From contig CAJXSF010000020.1 in the NCBI GenBank assembly GCA_913061515.1, forward strand, positions 1-50,814: 50,814 bases of DNA, written 5' to 3'. The notes below the pieces were generated by a model. That model was not told the origin of the DNA. It saw only the letters and a list, made by a program, of their open reading frames with translations, and ran no database searches. The translations under genes and the position numbers were made by a program. The DNA is from an uncultured Gammaproteobacteria bacterium (GTDB lineage: Bacteria; Pseudomonadota; Gammaproteobacteria; Pseudomonadales; Pseudohongiellaceae). Positions 8,462 through 17,446 of this stretch are shown piece by piece; within the stretch, counting starts at the first letter, position 1, and every line of letters starts with the position of its first letter.

Positions 8462-10825
8462 GTGAACAAAAGCCTTAAAAAAGTATTCAGAATCACATTC
8501 TGGTTTGGAATTTTCTGCATGAGTGGCGCTGTCATGGTGGCTGCAGCAGCATTCCTATACCTATCACCTCAGTTGCCTTCGGCCGAGTCTTACCGATATG
8601 TGCAACTCGAAACGCCTCTGCGCATTCTTACCGCCGACAAAAAACTCATTGACGAAATTGGCATTCGCCGCGACCCGATCCCCTACGAGTCGATTCCGCC
8701 CATGATGCTCAACGCTGTCATTGCTAGCGAAGACCCTCGTTTCTACTCGCACCCTGGCGTCGATATTCGCGGGCTACTACGAGGGTTCTATGGTTTTGTG
8801 CGTGGCATCAACTTAGGTGGCGGCAGCACCATCACCATGCAACTGGCCAACAACATCTCCTTTGACGATGACAATGTGTACGAGCGCAAATTAAAAGAAA
8901 TCCCCTTTGCTCTGCGCATTCAGCGAGAGCTCAGCAAAGAAGAAATCATTACACTTTATCTGAACCTCATCTATTTCGGCTCAGGTGCTGATGGTATCAA
9001 TGCCGCCGCCTACGCGTATTATGGCAAACCTATTTGGGAACTCGACATCCATCACTTTGCGATGCTGACTTCTGTCCTTCCATGTCCATCGCCATGCAAC
9101 CCTATAGCCAACCCTCGCCGAGCTGAGACACGACGCAACGTGGTCCTCACCAAGATGTATGAACAGGGCATGATTACGCGCACGCAATACCAAACCGCAA
9201 TCAATACACCCGATGATGCCCGTCGCCACAGCCGCCGCATCGAAGTAAGCGCTCCCTATGTCGCTGAAATGGTTCGCCAAGAGCTTTATCGTGATTATGG
9301 CGAAGACATCTACCGCAAAGGTTTCGAAGTCACTACGACCATTCTTAGCGAAAATCAGATTGCGGCACGCAGTGCACTCACAAACGGCTTAGAAAACTTC
9401 TACGATAAACGCCACGGCTATCGAGGAACTGAGGGCCATGTGAGCACTCCAGCCGACACAGACCCATTGCCCTTCTATCTAGAAGCACTCGAAGGCTATT
9501 CCACTGCGGGCAATCAAGTGCCTGCCGTAGTCAGCGCTGTACACGATCAAAGCATTCAAGTGGTTCGCGCTGATGGCAATTTCCTCACTATCAATTGGGA
9601 CGGCCTGCGTTGGGCCGCGCCATTTGTAGACCGAGGTAACGCCTGGCCAAGACCACAAAATGCGGCGGAGATCGTCGAAGTTGGCGACATCGTTCGCATC
9701 AAACAAGAAGACAGTGAGACTTGGTCTTTAGGACAGATACCAGAGCTGCAGGGCGCCATCGTCTCTGTATCACCTTACAACGGTGATATCCTCGCGCTTA
9801 CTGGGGGTTATGATTTCAATGTCAGTCAAGTCAACCGCGCCATCACCCCGCGCCCACCAGGCTCTGGCTTTAAGCCCTTCTTGTATGGCACCGCGCTTGA
9901 GAATGGCTACACTCCTGCCGACACTATCAACGACGCTCCGTTCGCGCGTGGCGACTACCGCCCACGAAATTTCGAAAACAATTTCATTGGCCCTGTTACT
10001 CTGCGCAATGCTCTGGCCACATCCCGCAATATTCCAGCCGTGCGACTCTATGACCAACTAGGTTCAGAGCTAGTTCTGCCTTTCGCAAAGCGCTTTGGTT
10101 TTCAGACTGAAAACTTCCCTCGCAACGATCTCACCATCGCCTTGGGCAGCCAAGATGTGCAACCGATTGAAATGGCCGTTGCCTTCGCCACCATTGCCAA
10201 TGGCGGGCAAAAAGTTGATGCAACACTAATCAAAGAGATCAAGACTGTCGATGGACTCGTCCCGCTACCCGTGCAGGCAGTTGCCTGTGGAGATAGTTGC
10301 GAGAGCTTAGCGTTTGATGAGATGCCCGCACCGCAAGTCGTTGACCCAAGAATCACCTACATCATGGCCAGCATGATGCGCTCAGTGATCGAAGAGGGCA
10401 GCGGCCGACGCGTAAATAGAGAAATGAATCGCCAAGACTTGATGGGTAAAACTGGCACAACAAACGGCCCTGCCGAGCTTTGGTTCACAGGGTTTAATCG
10501 CGATGTCTCCACAAGCGTTTTTGTCGGATTCGATCAACCCCAACCCATGGGAGAGAATGAGCAAGGTGCGACAGTCCCAGTCCCTATTTGGATCGACTAT
10601 ATGAGCGCGGTGCTCGATGGCAAGCCAGAAAGCATGTTAGAACGCCCGGACGGAATCGTGGATCGTTTGGTGGATAAACAAACTGGGAAAATTGCTCGCC
10701 CGGGGCAAGCCAACACCATGTTCGAGCTATTTATGCAGGAAAATGCGCCAACGCAGACAGAAACTGCACGACCAAACACGCTCGAGGAAACTGACGAAGC
10801 CCCCACCATCGAAACCATCTTCTAA
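8462..10825 (+). CDS. mrcA: Penicillin-binding protein 1A (bifunctional peptidoglycan synthase)
   Basis: This is a class A PBP that polymerises glycan strands and crosslinks peptides on the periplasmic face of the inner membrane. A single N-terminal membrane anchor spans about 10-34. The GT51 glycosyltransferase domain follows, with catalytic Glu90 in ASEDPRFYSHPGVD and the GGGSTITMQLANN motif (119-131). An OB-like insertion lies near 320-430. The transpeptidase domain has PPGSGFKP (SxxK serine), the SRN triad motif in ATSRNIPAVRL, and KTGTTN. The 787 residues are somewhat shorter than E. coli PBP1A. Where family members usually read LAGLPKAPS..NP, this protein has LTSVLPCPSPCNP (202-214), a divergent loop with two cysteines. 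The start is GTG with a weak ribosome-binding site; the next ATG lies within the membrane anchor. Confidence 0.96.
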   Translation: MNKSLKKVFRITFWFGIFCMSGAVMVAAAAFLYLSPQLPSAESYRYVQLETPLRILTADKKLIDEIGIRRDPIPYESIPPMMLNAVIASEDPRFYSHPGVDIRGLLRGFYGFVRGINLGGGSTITMQLANNISFDDDNVYERKLKEIPFALRIQRELSKEEIITLYLNLIYFGSGADGINAAAYAYYGKPIWELDIHHFAMLTSVLPCPSPCNPIANPRRAETRRNVVLTKMYEQGMITRTQYQTAINTPDDARRHSRRIEVSAPYVAEMVRQELYRDYGEDIYRKGFEVTTTILSENQIAARSALTNGLENFYDKRHGYRGTEGHVSTPADTDPLPFYLEALEGYSTAGNQVPAVVSAVHDQSIQVVRADGNFLTINWDGLRWAAPFVDRGNAWPRPQNAAEIVEVGDIVRIKQEDSETWSLGQIPELQGAIVSVSPYNGDILALTGGYDFNVSQVNRAITPRPPGSGFKPFLYGTALENGYTPADTINDAPFARGDYRPRNFENNFIGPVTLRNALATSRNIPAVRLYDQLGSELVLPFAKRFGFQTENFPRNDLTIALGSQDVQPIEMAVAFATIANGGQKVDATLIKEIKTVDGLVPLPVQAVACGDSCESLAFDEMPAPQVVDPRITYIMASMMRSVIEEGSGRRVNREMNRQDLMGKTGTTNGPAELWFTGFNRDVSTSVFVGFDQPQPMGENEQGATVPVPIWIDYMSAVLDGKPESMLERPDGIVDRLVDKQTGKIARPGQANTMFELFMQENAPTQTETARPNTLEETDEAPTIETIF

Positions 10826-10840
10826 AAAATTAGGCACGAG

Positions 10841-10873
10841 AAAAAGGCGTTAGAGTAAGCTCTAACGCCTTTT
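10841..10873. terminator. Bidirectional intrinsic terminator between ponA and rpmE
   Basis: GGCGTTAGAG (10846-10855) pairs perfectly with CTCTAACGCC (10860-10869) around a 4-nt loop. AAAAA precedes the stem and TTTT follows it, so it can end ponA on the plus strand and the convergent rpmE on the minus strand. Confidence 0.92.
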
Positions 10874-10897
10874 CTATTCAGTCTAAGCGATTTGCAA

Positions 10898-11107
10898 TTA
10901 AACTGAGCGAGTACCGAAACGCTTCTTGAAGCGATCTACACGGCCACCACTGTCAAGAATCTTCTGCTTGCCAGTATAGAAAGGGTGGCAATCTGAACAT
11001 ACGTCCAAAAGAATATCTTTGCCCAGCGTAGAGCGAGTCTTCAGCACATTGCCACAACTACAAGTTGCAGTCATTTCTACGTAATTTGGGTGAATATCGG
11101 GTTTCAT
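10898..11107 (-). CDS. rpmE: 50S ribosomal protein bL31 (zinc-binding type)
   Basis: This small 69-residue protein of the large ribosomal subunit bridges to the small subunit. It is the zinc-containing form: Cys16 and Cys18 (TCSCGN) and Cys37 and Cys40 ([15 protein letters not shown]) provide the metal site. This form is usual when zinc is sufficient; the Cys-free paralogue that replaces it in zinc starvation is not in this window. It converges on ponA over a shared terminator and has an AGGA Shine-Dalgarno just before the ATG. It lies upstream of and opposite to priA, as in many Gammaproteobacteria, with a chorismate mutase gene between them. Confidence 0.97.
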   Translation of the reverse strand: MKPDIHPNYVEMTATCSCGNVLKTRSTLGKDILLDVCSDCHPFYTGKQKILDSGGRVDRFKKRFGTRSV

Positions 11108-11298
11108 TATCCTGCCTCATCAATAGGTTTTCACTGGGTTCGCCACACCGGGTTTGCAACAAAATACCCTGCACTGCCAGCGAAACGGGCTCGCATTCTA
11201 CCAAACAGTGCTAGATTCGCAAGTAGGAGTCACGAATAATTCACTAACTAGATTAGATATTGGGCAGAGAGTGCCAATAAACAAGGGGGCGTTGGAGC

Positions 11299-11604
11299 TT
11301 AACTTTTCGCTTGATTAGCCTTGATTCGCTCATGATTGCGCACCACTTCGCGCATGATCTGCTCTAGAATCTCGGCCACGAGATCAGGGTTTACACCGTG
11401 CTTGTCGCACACCGCCCTAATATCTGCCAATTTGCGACTCTCTCGCTCAGGGTCAAGCGCTCCTAATTTGTGCGCGGCCTTTAACTCGCCAACCCGTTGC
11501 GTCAGTGCAAAACGATTTGCTAATAACAACACCAAGCCAGTGTCGATCCGGTCTATTTGCTCTCGGACCTGAAGAAGCTCCTCAGGGACTGCTTGCGTGC
11601 TCAT
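11299..11604 (-). CDS. Chorismate mutase, monofunctional AroQ type
   Basis: It is predicted to rearrange chorismate to prephenate for phenylalanine and tyrosine synthesis. The all-helical AroQ pattern is clear: LLQVREQIDRIDTGLVLLLANR in helix 1, a lysine in VGELKAAHK, DPERESRKLADI in the middle, and a C-terminal helix with LVAEILEQIMREVVRNH. The 101-residue length fits a free-standing mutase, with no prephenate dehydratase or dehydrogenase domain attached. Three in-frame starts (GTG 11613, ATG 11610, ATG 11604) are possible. ATG 11604 is preferred because GGAG lies 8 nt upstream. The N terminus has no signal peptide, so it should be cytosolic. The closely related isochorismate-pyruvate lyase (PchB) fold cannot be excluded from sequence alone. 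Confidence 0.85.
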   Translation of the reverse strand: MSTQAVPEELLQVREQIDRIDTGLVLLLANRFALTQRVGELKAAHKLGALDPERESRKLADIRAVCDKHGVNPDLVAEILEQIMREVVRNHERIKANQAKS

Positions 11605-11781
11605 GCTCATCACTCCAACTGTGACATCTAGGGTTTGCCGTGGCGGCGAGTATAAACCAAAACCCCAACCGTGGCACAGAAGCAGTATCGAGGATTGCTT
11701 GTCACCCCCCTCCCAAACCCTTTACCATGATCGTGCTATCCACCTCGATCGTCCGCAATTCCAACAAGACTATTCGTTTAT

Positions 11782-14046
11782 ATGCCTAAGCAAATGCAGA
11801 GCACTGATAAATCGCCGCAAACGGTGATTCTTAGATTAGCGGTGCCGTCTCCTTTGCGACGCTTCTTCGATTATCTACCCCCAAAAGACCTCTCCTTGGA
11901 GGCAATAGAAGCCATACAACCCGGCATGCGCGTTCGTGTGCCCTTTGGTCCACGCGCATTAATCGCCATTGTCGTTTCCTTGGAGTCACACACCGAAGTG
12001 CCTCAGACAAAGCTACGTGCCGCCCTTGAGATTCTCGATGTTGAGCCATTACTCCCCAAATCTCTCTTAGGAATGTTTCTGTGGGCGGCGCAGTATTACC
12101 AGCACCCTCCAGGGGATGTCTTTCAAAACATGCTCCCCACTCTTTTACGTCAAGGCCGGCCAGCTAAACGCCCTGGCAATAAAGTGTGGCAGTTAAGTGA
12201 AACGGGTAAGGCTCTTGAAGACGGAGATCTGCGCCGCGCGCCTAGGCAGCGCGAGATCGTGGCCTTTTTGAAGGAGCACGAAGCACTCGATAAATCTGCC
12301 GTGACCGAACTGGATATTTCAGCGAGCGCCCTCATCGCGCTACAAGCCAATGGCTTCATTGTAATGCAAGAGCGCGAAGTAAAGAGCAGCAGCGCCCATG
12401 ACGCGGCGCATTCATCTCAACAGGCCTTGGAGTTGAACCAAGAACAAACCAACGCAGTAGAGACAATCCAACAAACGCTGGACGGCTTTACCTGCCACCT
12501 ACTCGATGGCGTGACGGGAAGTGGTAAGACGGAAGTGTATTTGCAGGTAATTGCCAATGTCTTGGCGCAGTCTCGGCAAGCGCTCGTGCTTGTTCCAGAG
12601 ATTAGCCTTACGCCACAAACGATTGCTCGATTCAGACAACGCTTTAAGTGTCGTATTGCAGTGCTGCATTCTGGTTTGACCGATACCGAGCGTATGCAAG
12701 CTTGGCTTGAGGCTCGCGACGGAATTGCGCAGATTGTTATTGGCACTCGCTCGGCTTTGTTCACGCCCTTAGCAACGCCTGGGCTTATCATTTTGGACGA
12801 AGAACATGACAGCTCATTCAAGCAGGGAGAAGGCTTTCGCTACTCTGCGCGCGACTTAGCGATTGTTCGCGCACAACAAGAAAAAATCCCAATTGTGCTC
12901 GGCTCTGCCACCCCAAGCTTAGAATCTCTGCATAACGCCTTGAGCGGCCGCTATACGCATTTGCTCCTGCGTGAACGCGCAGGCAATGCCGCGCCTCCAG
13001 TGTTAAAGCTCATCGATACGAGCCATGAGGTTCTGCAGGAGGGGTTTTCAGAACCGCTTCTATTGCAGATCCGGGCGCATATTCAGCGAGGACAGCAGGT
13101 ATTAGTCTTTATCAACCGTCGCGGTTTCGCTCCGACCTTGCAATGCGGGGATTGCGGCTGGACAGCGGAATGCAATCGCTGCGATGCGCGCATGACATTG
13201 CACAGAAGCACCCCGCACCTGCGCTGCCATCATTGCGATACAAGACGCCCGGTGGACTATTTCTGCCCGCTTTGCAAATCGAAGAACTTACATCCCATTG
13301 GTTTGGGCACAGAGCGTAGCGAAGCATTTCTCGCACAACAATTTCCCGCCACCCGCGTACTGCGTGTAGACCGAGACACCACTCGCCGCAAGAACGAGCT
13401 CGACATCCTTCTCAATGAGGTGCACCAAGGCAAGCCTTGCATACTCATTGGCACACAAATGCTAGCGAAAGGGCATCACTTTCCCAACGTGACGCTTGTC
13501 GCAGTTCTCGATGCGGACGCAGGATTGTTCAGCGCTGATTTTCGTGGGCAGGAACACACTGCGCAACTATTGATTCAGGTAGCCGGTCGCTCCGGCCGCG
13601 CCGGTGCCGCCGGAGAAGTCCTCATTCAGACGCGCCACGCCAGCCATGAAACCTTAAACAGCTTAGTCAATGAAGACTATGGGCATTTCGCCAGACACCT
13701 ATTGCAAGAACGCCACTCGACCCAAATGCCCCCCTTTAGCTATCTCGCGCTATTCAGAGCCGAAGCACTATCCCCGCAAGCACCCGAGACATTCTTAACT
13801 ATGGTGCAGCAAATGGCCTATCGAATTGCCGACGAACAAGGCATCGAAGACGTCATGCTCATGGGGCCTCTCCCAGCCCCAATGGAAAAGCGCAATGGCA
13901 AGTTCCGCTCACAATTGCTTCTGCAAAGCACCGCCCGGCCTAAACTACAGCAATTGCTCAGTTTGCTATGTCCGCAACTTGAGGCTAGCAAAGAGGCACG
14001 CAATGCACGGTGGTCAATCGATGTAGACCCGCAAGACATGATCTAA
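11782..14046 (+). CDS. priA: Primosomal replication-restart helicase PriA
   Basis: PriA binds stalled forks and D-loops, unwinds the lagging arm and loads the primosome. An N-terminal DNA-binding domain (about 14-110) precedes a winged-helix region and a superfamily-2 helicase core with Walker A GVTGSGKT (243-250), DEEH box (339-342) and GSATPS motif III (374-379). A zinc-binding insertion has eight cysteines (455, 458, 464, 467, 482, 485, 495, 498), all in the expected pairs. The C-terminal helicase lobe includes QVAGRSGRAG. The 754-residue length is normal. The second methionine at residue 5 is a possible alternative start. It is divergent from rpmE and is followed 122 bp later by the FtsN-like gene. 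Confidence 0.97.
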   Translation: MPKQMQSTDKSPQTVILRLAVPSPLRRFFDYLPPKDLSLEAIEAIQPGMRVRVPFGPRALIAIVVSLESHTEVPQTKLRAALEILDVEPLLPKSLLGMFLWAAQYYQHPPGDVFQNMLPTLLRQGRPAKRPGNKVWQLSETGKALEDGDLRRAPRQREIVAFLKEHEALDKSAVTELDISASALIALQANGFIVMQEREVKSSSAHDAAHSSQQALELNQEQTNAVETIQQTLDGFTCHLLDGVTGSGKTEVYLQVIANVLAQSRQALVLVPEISLTPQTIARFRQRFKCRIAVLHSGLTDTERMQAWLEARDGIAQIVIGTRSALFTPLATPGLIILDEEHDSSFKQGEGFRYSARDLAIVRAQQEKIPIVLGSATPSLESLHNALSGRYTHLLLRERAGNAAPPVLKLIDTSHEVLQEGFSEPLLLQIRAHIQRGQQVLVFINRRGFAPTLQCGDCGWTAECNRCDARMTLHRSTPHLRCHHCDTRRPVDYFCPLCKSKNLHPIGLGTERSEAFLAQQFPATRVLRVDRDTTRRKNELDILLNEVHQGKPCILIGTQMLAKGHHFPNVTLVAVLDADAGLFSADFRGQEHTAQLLIQVAGRSGRAGAAGEVLIQTRHASHETLNSLVNEDYGHFARHLLQERHSTQMPPFSYLALFRAEALSPQAPETFLTMVQQMAYRIADEQGIEDVMLMGPLPAPMEKRNGKFRSQLLLQSTARPKLQQLLSLLCPQLEASKEARNARWSIDVDPQDMI

Positions 14047-14117
14047 GAGAGCACCCATGCTTCGATAACAGTGGTTGAAGCAGGCAATTATCTGGATAAT
14101 AAGCGCACATAAAACGG

Positions 14118-14137
14118 GGCAACGTGAAAGCGTTGCC
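14118..14137 (+). other. Hairpin in priA-ftsN spacer
   Basis: GGCAACG and CGTTGCC form a perfect 7-bp stem around a 6-nt loop in the 122-bp gap after priA. No T-tract follows, so it is not an ordinary intrinsic terminator. It may shape the mRNA between the two genes. Confidence 0.5.
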
Positions 14138-14168
14138 ACAACTAGATTGACGCAATCAAAGGCAGACC

Positions 14169-14822
14169 ATGGCACACGACTTCGCCAAAACAAGAAACAA
14201 AAATCGCGCAGAGCCAGAGCCTCAGCCCCCTCCACAACCCAATAAAGGGATGCTCATGACAGGACTGCTCACTGGGCTTGTTCTTGGCTTCTTCGCATCG
14301 TTTTTGATTTATATCTCAGGCATTCTGCCACCAGTGAACAATAGTGATCCCCAGGCGGATGCCGACAATGCCGCACAACTCTTGGCGGCACAGCAACGGC
14401 GCAACGAAGAATTGGAGCAAGCCGCAGAGCGTTTGCAGTTAGAGTTTTACAAAGAACTCCCTAACTACGAGGTCATCGTCGACAATATGCCTAACACTGC
14501 GGTGACAACGCCAAGCGCCACAACCACCAACGCGACGACCTCGGCTCCCTCGCCGACACAAGCGCCCGCAGTTGCAGCACAAGAACAGGGCAGTTATATG
14601 ATTCAGGCAGGTGCATTTCAACAAGAAAGCTCAGCGCAGGCCCAAAGTGCTAGGCTCACGGCGCTAGGGCTAGAAGCGCGCATTAAGAAAGAGGCACTTT
14701 TAGGCAAAACCTTATTCCTTGTACAGACTGGCCCCTACAGCACACGCGACCAAGTCACCCAAGCAGAGCGCCTACTACGCAGCGCAAGCATCGACAGTAT
14801 CCGCATCGGTTTAAGCCAGTAA
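14169..14822 (+). CDS. ftsN: FtsN-like SPOR-domain cell division protein
   Basis: It is predicted to be a bitopic inner-membrane divisome protein that activates septal peptidoglycan synthesis. The order is a Lys/Pro-rich cytoplasmic N terminus, one transmembrane helix (about 28-51), a periplasmic helical stretch rich in A/Q/E/L (about 62-95), an Ala/Thr/Pro-rich flexible linker (about 105-138), and a C-terminal SPOR domain (about 140-217) with SYMIQAGAFQQ, GLEARI and LFLVQTGPYSTRDQ. The 217-residue length is within the range of FtsN proteins. The location between priA and hslV is the conserved gammaproteobacterial place for ftsN, which is why I prefer FtsN to another SPOR protein. The short essential FtsE-like segment was not individually identified. 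Confidence 0.86.
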   Translation: MAHDFAKTRNKNRAEPEPQPPPQPNKGMLMTGLLTGLVLGFFASFLIYISGILPPVNNSDPQADADNAAQLLAAQQRRNEELEQAAERLQLEFYKELPNYEVIVDNMPNTAVTTPSATTTNATTSAPSPTQAPAVAAQEQGSYMIQAGAFQQESSAQAQSARLTALGLEARIKKEALLGKTLFLVQTGPYSTRDQVTQAERLLRSASIDSIRIGLSQ

Positions 14823-14847
14823 CGAGAAACCAGCGCCGCGATCCAGC

Positions 14848-14876
14848 CTTGAAATCGCAGCGCGTTTTCCCCATAT
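14848..14876 (+). promoter_or_regulatory. Heat-shock (sigma32/RpoH) promoter of hslVU
   Basis: CTTGAAA (14848-14854) and CCCCATAT (14869-14876) are separated by 14 nt, an excellent fit to the RpoH consensus CTTGAAA-N11-15-CCCCATNT. It lies between ftsN and hslV, 78 bp before the hslV start. E. coli hslVU is also RpoH-controlled. Transcription should begin around 14884. Confidence 0.9.
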
Positions 14877-14953
14877 CCCTAGGCATCAGGGTGAAACCTA
14901 TCATCAATATCGACAACAGCACGTCTACGTTTTAGTGCTGCAGGAGCAATAGT

Positions 14954-15493
14954 TTGGAACAGTATCGCGGCACAACCATCGTTTCAGTGCGACGCGGCAA
15001 CAAAGTCGTCATCGGTGGCGACGGCCAAGTCTCACAAGGCAACACGGTTATGAAGGGCAATGCCCGCAAGGTACGTCGTCTATATAAAGATCAAGTTATC
15101 GCCGGGTTCGCTGGCGGCACGGCGGATGCGTTCACTCTCTTTGAACGCTTCGAAGAGCAGTTAGAGAAACATCACGGCAAATTGGTTCGCTCTGCAGTGG
15201 AGCTCGCGAAACTTTGGCGTACCGACCGCGCCTTGCGTCGCCTCGAGGCCTTACTCATCGTGGCCGATAAAGAAGCATCTCTCATCATTACGGGCAATGG
15301 CGATGTCATCGAACCGGAAGACTCTCTTATGGCAATCGGCTCCGGAGGCTCTTTTGCACTTTCTGCAGCACGCGCCTTGTACAGACACACCGAGCTTGAT
15401 GCACATAGCATTGTGTCACACTCACTCGGCATTGCTGCCGACATTTGCGTATACACCAACCAGAACCACACCATCGAAACACTCGAATTTTAG
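14954..15493 (+). CDS. hslV: ATP-dependent protease HslV, peptidase subunit
   Basis: HslV is the proteasome-like threonine peptidase of the HslUV complex, which degrades misfolded and regulatory proteins in the cytoplasm. The start is TTG with GGAG 7-8 nt upstream; no ATG or GTG is available before the conserved N terminus. The sequence opens MEQYRG, then TTIVSVRRG, so the catalytic nucleophile is Thr7 and a six-residue leader must be removed, unlike E. coli HslV where only Met precedes it. The core has [26 protein letters not shown] and the [16 protein letters not shown] block. The 179-residue length is typical. It is preceded by a sigma32 promoter and followed by hslU after 84 bp. Confidence 0.96.
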   Translation: MEQYRGTTIVSVRRGNKVVIGGDGQVSQGNTVMKGNARKVRRLYKDQVIAGFAGGTADAFTLFERFEEQLEKHHGKLVRSAVELAKLWRTDRALRRLEALLIVADKEASLIITGNGDVIEPEDSLMAIGSGGSFALSAARALYRHTELDAHSIVSHSLGIAADICVYTNQNHTIETLEF

Positions 15494-15577
15494 AGACTCT
15501 GTGACCATACCAGGGCATTGAACTTATGCTTGGCGTGCCGCCATTTATGCACGCCAATATTAATTAGGAACAGCATC

Positions 15578-16918
15578 ATGACTAGCATGACTCCGCGAGA
15601 AATCGCCTCCGAACTCGATAGATTCATTGTCGGCCAGAATGCCGCTAAACGTGCTGTGGCCATTGCCTTGCGCAATCGCTGGCGCCGCATGCAATTACCT
15701 GAAAGCTTCCGCCAAGAGGTCACCCCAAAGAACATCTTAATGATCGGCCCAACGGGGGTTGGTAAAACAGAGATCGCTAGACGCTTAGCAAAACTGGCCA
15801 ATGCCCCTTTTATTAAAGTTGAGGCCACAAAGTTCACTGAGGTCGGCTATGTTGGCCGCGACGTTGACTCAATCATTCGCGATTTAGTCGATGTGGCGGT
15901 GAAGATGTTGCGCGAAGAACAGATTCGCAAAGTGGAACCATTTGCGGAGAATGCCGCAGAAGATCGTATTCTCGACGCTCTGCTGCCACCTGCCCGGGGC
16001 ATGGAAGGCGAAGAGCTTGCCGAGAAAACTGACAATAGCACCCGACAAATATTCCGCAAAAAATTGCGCGAGGGCGATCTCGACGAGAAAGAGATCGAAG
16101 TCAAAGTGACCGAAAACGCCGCCGGCGTTGAGATCATGGCACCGCCTGGTCTAGAAGAGATGACTAGCCAGCTTAAAAGCATGTTCTCCAACATGAATTC
16201 TGGGAAAAAGAAGACTAGACGCCTTAACGTCAAAGATGCCTTCAAACTCCTCAAAGAAGAGGAAGCTGCGAAACTGGTGAACGAAGACGATATTCGTACA
16301 CAGGCCATCTCTGTAACGGAGCAAACAGGCATTGTGTTCTTGGATGAAATCGACAAAGTCACTGTTCGCAATGATAGCGGCAGTAGTGGCGTATCACGCG
16401 AAGGCGTGCAACGCGATTTACTTCCATTGATCGAGGGTTCCACGATCACGACTAAATACGGTAGCGTGAAAACCGACCATATTTTATTTATTGCATCTGG
16501 CGCCTTCCATCTTTCCAAGCCTTCAGATCTTATTCCTGAGCTACAAGGCCGATTGCCAATTCGCGTTGAGTTAGAGGCACTAACGGCCAATGATTTCGAA
16601 CGCATCTTGTCAGAGCCTAGCTGTTCTCTCACCGAACAGTATCAATCACTACTCGGTACCGAAGGCTTAACGGTGCGTTTCGCCCAAGATGGCATTGCCA
16701 AGATCGCGGAGATTGCTTTTCAAGTAAACGAGCGCACTGAAAACATCGGCGCGCGACGCCTGCACACCGTAATGGAGCGATTATTAGAAGAGGTGTCATT
16801 CTCTGCATCTGATGTCAGCGTGGGAGACGAAAAAGAACTGGTGATTGACGCTGACTATGTTGAAGCTCAGCTCAATGACCTCGCAAGGGATGAAGACTTA
16901 AGTCGCTTCATTCTTTAA
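15578..16918 (+). CDS. hslU: ATP-dependent protease HslU, ATPase subunit
   Basis: This AAA+ unfoldase caps HslV and feeds it substrates. The chosen ATG gives [14 protein letters not shown], matching the family N terminus, and has AGGA 8 nt upstream. The in-frame upstream extension (from 15518) reads through the intergenic region and is rejected. Walker A is GPTGVGKT (57-64), Walker [11 protein letters not shown] (about 250), and the I-domain (about 110-235) is rich in Glu and Lys. The sensor-2 arginine region is [15 protein letters not shown]. The C terminus is DLSRFIL, the tail that inserts between HslV subunits to activate it. The 446-residue length agrees with E. coli HslU (443). Confidence 0.97.
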   Translation: MTSMTPREIASELDRFIVGQNAAKRAVAIALRNRWRRMQLPESFRQEVTPKNILMIGPTGVGKTEIARRLAKLANAPFIKVEATKFTEVGYVGRDVDSIIRDLVDVAVKMLREEQIRKVEPFAENAAEDRILDALLPPARGMEGEELAEKTDNSTRQIFRKKLREGDLDEKEIEVKVTENAAGVEIMAPPGLEEMTSQLKSMFSNMNSGKKKTRRLNVKDAFKLLKEEEAAKLVNEDDIRTQAISVTEQTGIVFLDEIDKVTVRNDSGSSGVSREGVQRDLLPLIEGSTITTKYGSVKTDHILFIASGAFHLSKPSDLIPELQGRLPIRVELEALTANDFERILSEPSCSLTEQYQSLLGTEGLTVRFAQDGIAKIAEIAFQVNERTENIGARRLHTVMERLLEEVSFSASDVSVGDEKELVIDADYVEAQLNDLARDEDLSRFIL

Positions 16919-16948
16919 TTCAACTATCGCTTCAAGGCTCGCACGTTG

Positions 16949-17374
16949 ATGAGTATTCCTAGCACCGTAAAGCTGCATCGCCGGTCCGCCATATTGGAGC
17001 TCCAATATGGCGAGGGCGAACAGTATCAATTGCCGGCGGAACTATTACGGGTCTACTCCCCTTCGGCAGAAGTCAGAGGGCACGGCAAAGGGCAAGCCGT
17101 GCTGCAAACCGGCAAGCGAGACGTAGGCTTGTTGAAAGTCGAACCCGTTGGGCATTACGCTATCAAACTCACTTTCGACGATGGCCATGACTCTGGCATT
17201 TATAGCTGGGACTATTTATATCAACTATGCCAAGAAAAAGACGCGCGTTGGCAGTCCTATCTCACTGATTTAGACAATGCTGGGGCCAGCAGAGACCCTA
17301 TTGATGGCAACCCCGCATTGTCAGACTCAGTACAAGTGATTAACATACAGCCGCTATCAAAGCCTAAGAGCTGA
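16949..17374 (+). CDS. DUF971-family protein
   Basis: The 141-residue protein consists essentially of one DUF971 domain (gamma-butyrobetaine hydroxylase N-terminal-like), with patterns LHRRSAILELQYG, LPAELLRVYSPSAEVRG and IKLTFDDGHDSGIYSWDYLYQL. In other proteins this domain sits beside Fe-S-related or 2-oxoglutarate oxygenase domains. Stand-alone copies between hslU and ubiE are widespread in Gammaproteobacteria, and their biochemical role is not settled. A TTG one codon upstream is possible, but ATG 16949 is the likely start. It starts 30 bp after hslU and may be part of the heat-shock transcript. A 26-bp perfect palindrome lies within codons 13-22. Confidence 0.88.
   Translation: MSIPSTVKLHRRSAILELQYGEGEQYQLPAELLRVYSPSAEVRGHGKGQAVLQTGKRDVGLLKVEPVGHYAIKLTFDDGHDSGIYSWDYLYQLCQEKDARWQSYLTDLDNAGASRDPIDGNPALSDSVQVINIQPLSKPKS
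16987..17012. repeat. Perfect 26-bp palindrome inside DUF971 gene
   Basis: CGCCATATTGGAG (16987-16999) is followed directly by its exact reverse complement (17000-17012). It starts 38 bp into the gene and encodes part of the conserved SAILELQYGEG stretch. In RNA it could fold into an 11-bp hairpin with a 4-nt loop close to the start codon; in DNA it is a candidate operator. Confidence 0.9.
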
Positions 17375-17446
17375 TCAGCCCTGCAAGTGTTCAAGGCACC
17401 TGCGGTCATTTAATAGCCCTTATTTTAGGGAAAGCAGGATTCGTCT

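Noticed and set aside
15518..15577. 20-residue N-terminal extension of HslU
   Set aside because: The ATG at 15578 has a proper ribosome-binding site and matches the E. coli N terminus.
15847..16632. A 261-codon minus-strand frame opposite hslU
   Set aside because: hslU is certain on the other strand; the frame is Ser/Arg-rich low-quality shadow sequence.
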